Shown here: positions 18,101 to 26,455 of the stretch, piece by piece
Numbering within the stretch: the first letter of the stretch is position 1
Layout of the letters: every line of letters begins with the position of its first letter
From: Maledivibacter sp.
GTDB lineage: Bacteria; Bacillota; Clostridia; Peptostreptococcales; Caminicellaceae
DNA length: 64,000 nt
Direction of reading: 5' to 3'
Assembly (NCBI GenBank): GCA_025210375.1
Contig: JAOASB010000004.1
Span: forward strand, 62,001 to 126,000
Notes under the pieces: generated by a model
What the model was told of the DNA's origin: nothing
What the model saw: only the letters and a program-made list of their open reading frames with translations
Databases searched by the model: none
Program-made: the position numbers and the translations under genes

Positions 18101-20452
18101 ATGAGGGAAAGAAATAAACTTAATTATTATAAACTAAAAAAGACATACAATCCAAGACATTTCAAATTTAAAACAACTATGGATTTAGAGACCTTCGATG
18201 ATATTATTGGACAAGAAAGGGCCGCTGAGGCATTAGAGTTTGGTTTAACTGTAAAGAATTCAAAGTATAATATATATATATCTGGTATAAAGGGGACGGG
18301 AAAAACTACCTACTGCATATCTAAGGTAAAAGAAAAAGCAAAGCAGCAAGGAGAAAGGCATGATTGGTGCTATGTAAACAATTTTAAAGAGCCCCATAGA
18401 CCAAAGTGTATTGAATTTCCTGCTGGGATGGGTAAAGTGTTTAGAGAAGATATGGAATTTTTTATTAGGGATTTAGTAGCAGAAATTCCAAAGGCATTTA
18501 TTAGTGAAGAATATCAAAAAAGAAAAAATGATATATTAAAAAAATATCAAGATGAAAAAAGTGAATTGCTAGATTCCTTGATCCTATATAGCAAGGAACT
18601 AGGGTTTGAGATAAAAAATGTATCCACTGGATTAGTATTTGAGCCCATTAAGGATGGAGAGAAAATCAGCGATGAAGAATTTGACAATTTAGATGAAATA
18701 GAAAAGAATGCATTTGAGAAAAATGCGGAAACCATACAGTTGAAAGCCTTGGAAGTATTAAGAAAAGTAAAAATGCTAGAAAAAGAAGCTAAAAAAAATC
18801 TTAATGACTTTCAAAAGATGACTGCCCATTTTATAGTAAATCCAAGCATCGAAGCCTTTGTTGATAAATATAAGGATTTTGATAAGGTTGTTCAGTATAT
18901 AAAGGAAGTTGAAGAAGATGTAATAGAAAACGTATCAGATTTTCAGCTTATAGCCGATGAGGATATTCCAATTAATAGTGATATTAAGGAATTTGCACCT
19001 AGATATTATGTGAATTTAATTGTAGATAATAGCGAGACTCAAGGGGCTCCAGTAGTTATTGAGACAAATCCCACCTTCAGCAATCTCATAGGAGTAATAG
19101 AATACGAAAGTGAGAATAGTTCCTTAAGAACAGACTTTACACTGATTAAAGCAGGAGATATTCACAGGGCAAATGGGGGATATCTTATAATTGATGCATT
19201 AGAGCTTCTCAGAAATTCCCATTCATGGCTTGCCATAAAACGAGCATTATATAACAAAGAAATCAAAATTGAAAGCTTAAGGCATCAGCTAGGGATTACA
19301 GATATAACGACCCTTGATCCAGAGCCAATGCCAATAGATATAAAGATAATATTGATAGGAAATCCCTATATCTATAATTTACTTTATCAATATGACGAAG
19401 ACTTTCATAAACTATTTAAGATCAAGGTGGATTTTGATTTTGTAATGGAAAATACCCTTGAGAATCAGTATAAGATAGCTGGTTTTATAAATTCATTTTC
19501 AGAAAAAGAAAATTTGAAGCATTTAACTAAAGAAGGTGTTTTTAAGGTTTTAGAATATAGTAATAAAATTGCTGGAAGCCAGAATAAATTGACCACAAGC
19601 TTTAATAAGCTAACAGAAATCTTGATAGAGGCCGATGCTTGGGCAGGCCTTGAAGGAAATATATATATTACAGATAGACATATAAAAAAGGCTATAATAG
19701 AAAAAAGAAAGAGAAGAAACAAGGTAGAGGATAGAATGGATGAATTATATCAAGATGGCAAAATTATCATAGATGTTAGAGGAAATCAAGTTGGAAAAAT
19801 AAATGGACTTTCAGTATTAAACACAGGCGATTATACTTTTGGAAGACCAATGGTTATAACTGTATCAACCTATGCAGGCACTAAGGGTATTATCAATATT
19901 GAAAGAGAAGTTGAACTTAGTGGTAACATACATGATAAGGGAGTCATGATATTAGAAGGTTATATAAATGAAAAATTCTGTAAAAATAGACCATTAAATA
20001 TAACATCAAAAATTTGCTTTGAACAATCATACAATGGGGTAGATGGTGATAGTGCTTCCAGTACTGAGCTTTATGGGATTTTATCAAGTATCGGAAATAT
20101 ACCTATAAAGCAATATATCGCTGTAACCGGTTCGGTTAATCAAAAGGGCGAAATTCAGCCCGTAGGTGGAATAACGGAAAAGGTTGAAGGCTTTTATAAT
20201 ATATGCAAAGGATTTGGATTGACAGGCAAACAAGGAGTTATTATACCCTCTAAAAATGCGGAAGATCTGGTATTAGATGATGAAGTTGTTGAGGCGGTGA
20301 GAAACGGACAGTTTCATATTTATGCTGTATCTACTATAGAAGAGGGAATGGAGATATTAACAGACAAAGGCTTTGAAGCGATATCTAATATAGTTCAGAC
20401 TAATTTAGAATCCTATAATCAAGTATTAAGTAAAAATGAAAATTTAAACTAA
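18101..20452 (+). CDS. Lon-like ATP-dependent protease (LonB/YcbZ-type, COG1067)
   Basis: This 783-residue AAA+ protease degrades selected or damaged cytoplasmic proteins. Walker A is GIKGTGKTT with Lys68. A coiled-coil insertion covers roughly residues 140-270. Walker B is GGYLIIDALELL. The C-terminal proteolytic domain shows the Lon Ser-Lys dyad: DGDSASS with Ser651, and GGITEKVEG with Lys694. It lacks the Lon N-terminal substrate domain and has the architecture of the YcbZ/LonH subgroup common in Clostridia. The ATG is behind AAAGGGGGG. It is monocistronic, with terminators on both sides. Confidence 0.92.
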   Translation: MRERNKLNYYKLKKTYNPRHFKFKTTMDLETFDDIIGQERAAEALEFGLTVKNSKYNIYISGIKGTGKTTYCISKVKEKAKQQGERHDWCYVNNFKEPHRPKCIEFPAGMGKVFREDMEFFIRDLVAEIPKAFISEEYQKRKNDILKKYQDEKSELLDSLILYSKELGFEIKNVSTGLVFEPIKDGEKISDEEFDNLDEIEKNAFEKNAETIQLKALEVLRKVKMLEKEAKKNLNDFQKMTAHFIVNPSIEAFVDKYKDFDKVVQYIKEVEEDVIENVSDFQLIADEDIPINSDIKEFAPRYYVNLIVDNSETQGAPVVIETNPTFSNLIGVIEYESENSSLRTDFTLIKAGDIHRANGGYLIIDALELLRNSHSWLAIKRALYNKEIKIESLRHQLGITDITTLDPEPMPIDIKIILIGNPYIYNLLYQYDEDFHKLFKIKVDFDFVMENTLENQYKIAGFINSFSEKENLKHLTKEGVFKVLEYSNKIAGSQNKLTTSFNKLTEILIEADAWAGLEGNIYITDRHIKKAIIEKRKRRNKVEDRMDELYQDGKIIIDVRGNQVGKINGLSVLNTGDYTFGRPMVITVSTYAGTKGIINIEREVELSGNIHDKGVMILEGYINEKFCKNRPLNITSKICFEQSYNGVDGDSASSTELYGILSSIGNIPIKQYIAVTGSVNQKGEIQPVGGITEKVEGFYNICKGFGLTGKQGVIIPSKNAEDLVLDDEVVEAVRNGQFHIYAVSTIEEGMEILTDKGFEAISNIVQTNLESYNQVLSKNENLN

Positions 20453-20472
20453 AACTTTTATATTAAATTCCC

Positions 20473-20508
20473 ATATGGCAGATTAGCTTTTTATCTGTCA
20501 TATATTTT
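20473..20508 (+). terminator. Terminator after the Lon-like gene
   Basis: ATATGGCAGAT pairs with ATCTGTCATAT (one G-U) over a 9-nt loop, followed by ATTTTTGG. Confidence 0.8.
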
Positions 20509-20541
20509 TGGATTAAAATATGTAGTTTTTTTGTTTTTGTC

Positions 20542-20569
20542 TTGATTATTTATTTTTTTGTAGTATACT
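20542..20569 (+). promoter_or_regulatory. Probable sigma-A promoter of tdh-kbl
   Basis: TTGATT (20542-20547) and TATACT (20564-20569) are separated by 16 nt, giving a transcript start near 20576 and a leader of about 270 nt. Confidence 0.6.
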
Positions 20570-20575
20570 GAAATT

Positions 20576-20848
20576 AAAATATGTACGCAATTTAGACACA
20601 AATAGAGCAGAAAACGTTTTAAATGTACACCACAAGAAAACAGTTAACTTTGATAGATGGTCAAAATTATGCAATGTGTATATTTGAGAGTAGGAACAAA
20701 AGCAATAATAAAACCTTTTTATTGCTAATTTTAGAAAATCTTTAATCTTCTATTGCAGCAAGAATGTAGAAATGATTGTGAAATAAAGTGATATTAAGGG
20801 TCTAAAGTTACGATAATGGCTGAAAATAATATAAAATGAGGTGAGGCA
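20576..20848 (+). other. Long untranslated leader of tdh-kbl, no recognised riboswitch
   Basis: About 270 nt separate the promoter from tdh. A perfect 8-bp hairpin (AGCAATAA with TTATTGCT, within 20701-20728) is followed by AATTTT. I recognise no riboswitch or T-box consensus. The length is unusual for this window and may hide a regulatory RNA. Confidence 0.35.
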
Positions 20849-21814
20849 ATGAAAAGAATTTTAGTTACAGGGGCATTAGGACAAATTGGTTCAGAGTTGG
20901 TTTTGAAGCTTAGAGGCATTTATGGAGAAAATAACGTTGTTGCTAGTAGTAATAGTATAGAACAAGAAGGTAGTAAGGAGCTAATACAATCTGGACCATT
21001 TGAGATAGTCGATGTTTTAAACCCACAACAAATGGCAGATGCAACTGAAAAACATAATATAGATACTATTATACACTTAGCATCCATACTTTCGGCAGTA
21101 GGGGAAGCAAAGCCTCATTTGCTTTGGAATGTAAATATGAATGGATTATACAATGCTTTAGAAGTTGCGAGGGAGAAAAATTGCGGAATATTTGTCCCAA
21201 GCTCCATAGCTGCCTTTGGGCCAAATACGCCAAAGGATATGACTCCTCAGGATACTATCCAAAGACCTACAACTATATATGGGGTTTCTAAGGTTTCTGG
21301 AGAATTACTATGCGATTATTATTTTGAGAGATTTGGTGTGGATACTAGGGGAGTTAGATTCCCTGGACTCATTTCCTACGAAGCTTTACCAGGCGGGGGA
21401 ACAACGGATTATGCTGTACATATTTACTATGAAGCGTTAAAAACAAAGGAATTCACTTGTAATATAAAAGAAGGTACTAAGATGGATATGATGTATATGC
21501 CCGATGCACTAGATTCTATAGTTAATTTAATGGAAGCCGATGGATCTAAACTAAATCATAGGAATGCATTTAATATAGGTGCTATGAGTTTTGGACCTGA
21601 AGAAATTTATGGAGAAATTAAAAAGAATATTCCAGAGTTTAAGATGATATATGATGTTGACCCTGTGAAGCAGAAAATAGCTGAATCATGGCCGGATTCA
21701 TTAGATGATAGTGATGCACGAAATGAATGGGGATGGAATCCAAGATACAATCTTGAGACAATGACAAAGGATATGCTAGAAAAATTGAAGAAAAAGCTTG
21801 ATATAGGGCTTTAG
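20849..21814 (+). CDS. tdh: L-threonine 3-dehydrogenase, NAD-epimerase/SDR type
   Basis: This enzyme oxidises L-threonine to 2-amino-3-ketobutyrate with NAD. It is the extended short-chain dehydrogenase (GalE-like) form, not the zinc medium-chain form. The Rossmann motif is VTGALGQIGSEL, and the catalytic YxxxK appears in TIYGVSKVSGELL with the Ser in FVPSSIAAFG. The length of 321 residues is typical. The next gene encodes the CoA ligase that acts on its unstable product, which confirms the role. It starts at ATG behind GAGGTGAGG. Glycine produced this way can feed the glycine reductase system that begins at the window end. Confidence 0.92.
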   Translation: MKRILVTGALGQIGSELVLKLRGIYGENNVVASSNSIEQEGSKELIQSGPFEIVDVLNPQQMADATEKHNIDTIIHLASILSAVGEAKPHLLWNVNMNGLYNALEVAREKNCGIFVPSSIAAFGPNTPKDMTPQDTIQRPTTIYGVSKVSGELLCDYYFERFGVDTRGVRFPGLISYEALPGGGTTDYAVHIYYEALKTKEFTCNIKEGTKMDMMYMPDALDSIVNLMEADGSKLNHRNAFNIGAMSFGPEEIYGEIKKNIPEFKMIYDVDPVKQKIAESWPDSLDDSDARNEWGWNPRYNLETMTKDMLEKLKKKLDIGL

Positions 21815-21876
21815 TTTTGTGAAAAATAAAAGGGTAGTGCATAGGATTTTATGCTTATAAAAGAGGAGGGTTTTAG

Positions 21877-23067
21877 ATGTCAAATGTTCATGAATTAAAG
21901 TTTTTGAAGGAAAAGATTCAAGACCTAAAGGAACAAGGGGTTTATAGAAAATTACCTGTTCTAGAGGGTGCAAATGAAGCAGAAATCATTTTAAATGGGA
22001 AAAAAGTTATAAACTTATCTTCAAACAATTACCTTGGTTTTGCTAATCATCCAAGACTAAAGAAAGCATCAATAAATGCAGTAGAAAAGTATGGCGTAGG
22101 GGCTGGTGCAGTTAGAACTATAGTTGGAAATATGGATATTCATGAAGAACTAGAAAGAGTTTTAGCTGAGTTCAAAAGAGAAGAAGCTGTTATGGCATTC
22201 CAATCTGGATTTAATTGTAATGCAGGGGCTATTCAAGCTATAACTGAAAAAGGAGATTTAATCGTATCCGATGAATTAAATCATGCAAGTATCATAGATG
22301 GCTCTAGACTTTCAAAGGCGGATAAAACGATTTATAAGCATAATGATATGAATAGCCTAGAGAAAGTACTAAAGGATAATAGAGATAAATACAAAAATAT
22401 ACTTATAATAACCGATGGAGTTTTCAGTATGGATGGGGATGTAGCAAATCTACCTGAGATTGTTAACCTTGCAGAAAAGTATGAGGCAATGACCTATGTA
22501 GATGATGCCCATGGGTCAGGGGTTTTAGGTGAAAATGGTCGTGGAACAGTAGACCACTTTGGATTACATGGTAGAGTTGATTTTAGCATAGGTACTTTAT
22601 CAAAGGCCATAGGTGTAATCGGTGGTTATGTGGCTGGTAGCAGTACTATGCAAGAATGGTTAAGCCATAGGGGCAGACCTTTATTGTTCAGTACATCATT
22701 GCCACCTGCTGCTGTAGGTGCAATAATTGAAGCGGTTAAAATGCTTATGGAATCAAGTGAATATACCGATAGACTTTGGTCGAATGCTAGATTTTTCAAA
22801 GAAAAATTAGGAATATTGGGCTTTAATACTGGAAATAGTCAGACCCCTATAACACCAGTTATAATTGGTGATGAGGCAAGGACAATGGAGTTTTCTAGAA
22901 AGTTGTTTGATAATGGAGTTTTCGTATCCGGTATAGTATTCCCAACTGTACCTAAGGGAACTGGTAGAGTTAGATGTATGGTAACGGCAGGCCATACTGA
23001 GGAGCAACTTGACAGAGCAGTAAAAGTGTTTGAAAAAGTTGGTAAGGAAATGAATATACTTAAATAA
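21877..23067 (+). CDS. kbl: Glycine C-acetyltransferase (2-amino-3-ketobutyrate CoA ligase)
   Basis: This PLP enzyme cleaves 2-amino-3-ketobutyrate with CoA to glycine and acetyl-CoA. It belongs to the alpha-oxoamine synthase family. Visible motifs are [43 protein letters not shown] and the PLP-lysine region [19 protein letters not shown]. It has 396 residues, the usual size. It starts at ATG behind AGAGGAGGG, 62 nt after tdh, and forms a two-gene threonine-degrading operon. BioF is a homologous alternative, but the tdh neighbour favours Kbl. Confidence 0.94.
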   Translation: MSNVHELKFLKEKIQDLKEQGVYRKLPVLEGANEAEIILNGKKVINLSSNNYLGFANHPRLKKASINAVEKYGVGAGAVRTIVGNMDIHEELERVLAEFKREEAVMAFQSGFNCNAGAIQAITEKGDLIVSDELNHASIIDGSRLSKADKTIYKHNDMNSLEKVLKDNRDKYKNILIITDGVFSMDGDVANLPEIVNLAEKYEAMTYVDDAHGSGVLGENGRGTVDHFGLHGRVDFSIGTLSKAIGVIGGYVAGSSTMQEWLSHRGRPLLFSTSLPPAAVGAIIEAVKMLMESSEYTDRLWSNARFFKEKLGILGFNTGNSQTPITPVIIGDEARTMEFSRKLFDNGVFVSGIVFPTVPKGTGRVRCMVTAGHTEEQLDRAVKVFEKVGKEMNILK

Positions 23068-23084
23068 ACGATATAATACTTTAT

Positions 23085-23133
23085 AACCCATGAAGGCACT
23101 TTGTTGAATGCAAAGTGCCTTCATGGGTTAATT
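23085..23133 (+). terminator. Strong terminator after kbl
   Basis: A perfect 19-bp stem (23085-23103 with 23111-23129) encloses a 7-nt loop and is followed by AATTTT. Confidence 0.92.
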
Positions 23134-23256
23134 TTATTTTCTTCGTTCTAATCCAGATTTAAAAATAAACTAACCAACATGTGGCATTGAAGCGGATTTT
23201 TTTTTATTATATAATTATATGAAAAGTTAACAATATAATAATGAAAGAGGATTAAA

Positions 23257-23538
23257 ATGATTATTGGGAGCTGTGAAGTTGAATTAATGATTTTTGAAGT
23301 CAATTCATTAAAAGAGAAAAGACATGTAATCAAAAGTATAATAAATAGAATACAAGCTAGGTTCAATGTATCAGTAGCAGAAGTAGACTTGAACGACATA
23401 TGGAGAAGAGGAGTAATTGGGTTTGCTTGTGTTACTACCTCAACAAAGCATGCTAATCAAATAATTAATAATGTAGTGAAATTTATTGAAAATGACGGAA
23501 GGGTTGAAATTGTCAATTGCCAATTTGAAATAATATAA
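23257..23538 (+). CDS. ylxP: DUF503 / YlxP-like protein
   Basis: This small 93-residue protein of the DUF503 family has the family start MIIGSCEVEL followed by SLKEKRHVIKSIINRIQARFNVSVAEVD and GFACVTTS. In many Firmicutes ylxP lies next to rbfA and infB and has been linked to ribosome biogenesis. Here it stands alone before nth. A remnant of the family A repeat begins 1 nt after the stop. The fold is a ferredoxin-like sandwich in known structures; the biochemical role is not established. Confidence 0.88.
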   Translation: MIIGSCEVELMIFEVNSLKEKRHVIKSIINRIQARFNVSVAEVDLNDIWRRGVIGFACVTTSTKHANQIINNVVKFIENDGRVEIVNCQFEII

Positions 23539-23539
23539 A

Positions 23540-23579
23540 CTATGGGGAGTTCTGGGTTTTGACTAGAATCTCTATGTAG
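23540..23579 (-). repeat. Family A repeat remnant, two termini joined
   Basis: This 40-bp sequence joins CTATGGGGAGTTC, like the left end of the copy at 558-663, to GTTTTGACTAGAATCTCTAT, like its right end (GTTTTGACTGTAATCTCTAT). The whole middle is missing, as in an internal deletion. It sits between the ylxP stop and the nth ribosome binding site. Confidence 0.6.
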
Positions 23580-23592
23580 AAAGGATTTTTAT

Positions 23593-24252
23593 ATGGGAAA
23601 AAACGAGAAAATTCTCACTGAAAAAGAAATAAAAGAAGCATTAAGAATTTTAGAAGAATTGCATCCAGAGGCTGAATGTGAGCTTGTACATCAATCCCCC
23701 TTTGAACTGCTAATATCCACTATATTAGCAGCTCAATGTACAGATAAACGGGTTAATCAAGTTACGATGGAGGTTTACAAAGAGTATAATACACCAGAAA
23801 AATTTTTGGAGCTAAGTGAAGAAGAGTTAGGTACATTGATTAAGAGCTGTGGATTTTATAGGATGAAGTCAAAAAATATTTTGAATACATGCAGAATTTT
23901 AGTAGAAAAATATGATTCTATGGTCCCAGATACCATACAGGCCCTAATGGAATTGCCTGGAGTAGGAAGAAAAACAGCTAATGTTGTTGTTAGTAATGCC
24001 TTTGGTAAGGATGCCATTGCAGTTGATACCCATGTTTTTAGAGTAACCAACAGAATTGGTATAGCCAATAGCAAGGATGTTTTGGGTACAGAATATCAAT
24101 TAATGGAAAATATACCTAAGAATCTATGGACCCAGGCACATCACTGGTTCATATTTCATGGCAGGAGAATATGTAAAGCAAGAAAACCCAAATGTGAAAT
24201 ATGTCCTTTGACAAACCTATGTTTATACTATAAAGAAGTTACTGAAGATTAG
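23593..24252 (+). CDS. nth: Endonuclease III
   Basis: This DNA glycosylase/AP lyase removes oxidised pyrimidines. The helix-hairpin-helix reads LPGVGRKTANVV, and the catalytic Lys lies in the ILAAQCTDKRVNQVT block. The catalytic Asp is in AVDTHVFRVTNRIG. The 4Fe-4S loop is C-X6-C-X2-C-X5-C, visible as CKARKPKCEICPLTNLC. It has 219 residues, typical of the family. The ATG start at 23593 is preceded by AGAAAGGA. Confidence 0.96.
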   Translation: MGKNEKILTEKEIKEALRILEELHPEAECELVHQSPFELLISTILAAQCTDKRVNQVTMEVYKEYNTPEKFLELSEEELGTLIKSCGFYRMKSKNILNTCRILVEKYDSMVPDTIQALMELPGVGRKTANVVVSNAFGKDAIAVDTHVFRVTNRIGIANSKDVLGTEYQLMENIPKNLWTQAHHWFIFHGRRICKARKPKCEICPLTNLCLYYKEVTED

Positions 24253-24415
24253 AAAAGGAGATATGCACAAATTAATGGAAACTATGTTAATGGAAGGTTT
24301 ATTTTTATATATACTATCGCAATATTTTGTCGTATAATTGTATATAGAGCAGATTGGATTATCTGAGCTAAATAAAAGTGATTATAAAACATAATGTCGA
24401 AGGGGGGGAATTATA

Positions 24416-26404
24416 ATGGGAGACGTTATTTTTTCTCTTGATATAGGAACAAGAAATGTAGTTGGAATACTTGCAAAAATGGAAGGCGATATTTATAAAA
24501 TAATAGACTATGAGATAATGGAGCATCCTGATAGGGCTATGTATGATGGTCAGATACATGATATTGAGAAAGTTATAAAAGTTGCTAGAGCTGTAAAGGA
24601 GAAGCTTGAGGAGAGAAGTGGTGATAGTCTCAAATACGTATCTATTGCGGCAGCAGGTAGGGCATTAAAAACACAGAAGGCCTTTGTAGAAAATATAGTG
24701 GATTCTACTTTGACTATAGAAAATTCTATGATTAATAGCCTGGAACTACTCGGAATACAGACGGCTCAAAAAGACTTAGAAAGTACATGTAATGACATGG
24801 AATCTAAGTATTATTGTGTTGGGTATACAGTTGTTAATTACTATTTAGATGATAATATTATAGGCAATCTTAAAGGACATAAGGGCAAAAAAATTGGTGC
24901 GGAAGTATTGGCTACCTTTTTGCCCCATGTTGTAGTAGATAGCCTATATGCTGTTGTCCATAACCTTGGGTTAGAGGTTATTAATTTAACCCTTGAGCCA
25001 ATAGCTGCAATAAATATTGCTATCCCACCTAAATTTAGGCTGTTAAATCTAGCCCTTGTAGATATTGGAGCTGGAACTTCGGATATTGCCATAACTAGAA
25101 ATGGAACAATATCTTCCTATGCGATGGTTTCTTATGCTGGTGATGAAATAACAGAAGCACTTTCACAAGCCTTTTTACTGGACTTTGTTACAGCTGAAAA
25201 GCTTAAAATAGATTTGGTTAATAAAGAAAGTCATAGGTTTAGTGATATTGTTGGTATTGAATATGATTTATCAACGGATGAAATTGTCTTAAAGGTTGAG
25301 GAAAAAATTAAAGAGCTTAGCGAAAAAATATCAGAAAAAATAGTGGAGTACAATGGCAAGTCACCAAGTGCAGTTTTTTGTATTGGAGGAGGTAGTCAAA
25401 TACCTCAACTAAGGGATTATATATCTGAAAATCTAAAGCTTCCCAAGGAACGTGTGGTTATAAGAGGAACTGAAACTCTAGAGAATGTTGAGTTTCTATG
25501 CGAGAAACTAAAGGGGCCAGAATATATAACTCCACTAGGAATAGGATATTCGACCTTTAAGGATAAGGAACAAAATTTCTTAAAGGTCACTGTAAATGAT
25601 AAGCCTGTAAGACTGTTTAATTCAAAGGAACTGGCTGTTTCTGATGCGTTAATATTGGTTGGATTTAGTGCAAGGAAGCTGATCGCCAAAAGGGGTAAAT
25701 CAATTTCCATTATAATAAATGGACAAGAAAAAGTATTTCATGGTACCTATGGAGAATCGGCTAGGATTTATGTTAATGGTCAAATCACTAGTCTAGATAA
25801 AAAGTTAAAGCATAATGACAGTATTCTCATTGAAGAAGCTACCCAGGGTAAAGAGCCTACAATAAAGCTTAAGGATATTGTTGATTTTAATGAAAAGATC
25901 ATGTTGAATGGAGATGTGATAAATCTAATAAAGTCTGTACATATAAATGGTAAACATAGGGATGAAAATTATATACTAAAAAATAATGAAAATGTGATTG
26001 TTACAAGAATTGAAAATATTAAGGAACTTTTTCAGCTTACTAATTTGGATATGGATGCAAAGGAGATCATTGCAAATGATATTTTAGTAGATGCAAATTA
26101 TATATTGAAAGATGGCGATGTTATAAAGGCTAGTGGATATATCCCTGATCCAATTTCCCATACAAAGGTAAGCAATGAGAATATAATAGAAAAAGATACC
26201 AATTACATCGAAATAAATGTAAACGGAAAAATAATTAAATTGAATAATGGAGCTAAAAAATCAATTTTTGTAGAAATATTTAATCATATAGATTTTGACA
26301 TTAAGAATCCCAAGGGAATATTGGAATTAAGATTAAATGGGAATAGGGCAAATTATACGGATGTTCTTAATCATGGTGATAATATAGAAATATTTTGGAA
26401 ATAA
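24416..26404 (+). CDS. FtsA/PilM-like actin-fold ATPase with a C-terminal beta-grasp-like repeat region
   Basis: This is a 662-residue protein. Residues 1-385 form an actin-like ATPase of the FtsA family: FSLDIGTRNVVG is the phosphate 1 motif, LVDIGAGTSDIAI the phosphate 2 motif, and VFCIGGGSQIPQL the adenosine motif. Instead of ending in an amphipathic membrane helix, the protein continues for about 270 residues with irregular repeats. These combine VNG or LNG strands with LKDGD- or LKHND-like turns (VNGQITSLDKKLKHNDSI, VDANYILKDGDVI, LNGNRANYTDVLNHGDNI), which suggests several small beta-grasp-like modules. The next gene encodes a VanW surface protein. It is probably linked to envelope or division functions and is not the main FtsA, since no ftsZ is near. 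Confidence 0.8.
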   Translation: MGDVIFSLDIGTRNVVGILAKMEGDIYKIIDYEIMEHPDRAMYDGQIHDIEKVIKVARAVKEKLEERSGDSLKYVSIAAAGRALKTQKAFVENIVDSTLTIENSMINSLELLGIQTAQKDLESTCNDMESKYYCVGYTVVNYYLDDNIIGNLKGHKGKKIGAEVLATFLPHVVVDSLYAVVHNLGLEVINLTLEPIAAINIAIPPKFRLLNLALVDIGAGTSDIAITRNGTISSYAMVSYAGDEITEALSQAFLLDFVTAEKLKIDLVNKESHRFSDIVGIEYDLSTDEIVLKVEEKIKELSEKISEKIVEYNGKSPSAVFCIGGGSQIPQLRDYISENLKLPKERVVIRGTETLENVEFLCEKLKGPEYITPLGIGYSTFKDKEQNFLKVTVNDKPVRLFNSKELAVSDALILVGFSARKLIAKRGKSISIIINGQEKVFHGTYGESARIYVNGQITSLDKKLKHNDSILIEEATQGKEPTIKLKDIVDFNEKIMLNGDVINLIKSVHINGKHRDENYILKNNENVIVTRIENIKELFQLTNLDMDAKEIIANDILVDANYILKDGDVIKASGYIPDPISHTKVSNENIIEKDTNYIEINVNGKIIKLNNGAKKSIFVEIFNHIDFDIKNPKGILELRLNGNRANYTDVLNHGDNIEIFWK

Positions 26405-26455
26405 ATAATCTTATTTATGTAGTTTAAAACAGACTTTATTATGGTGGAGGCATTT

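Noticed and set aside
20590-20700. Possible third family B repeat in the tdh leader (AAATTATGCAAT)
   Set aside because: Only about a dozen bases match and no partner end is found at the right distance, so chance similarity in AT-rich DNA is the better explanation.
24416-26404. Naming the FtsA-like gene ftsA
   Set aside because: There is no ftsZ neighbour, the C-terminal membrane helix is replaced by a long repeat region, and the protein is far longer than typical FtsA.
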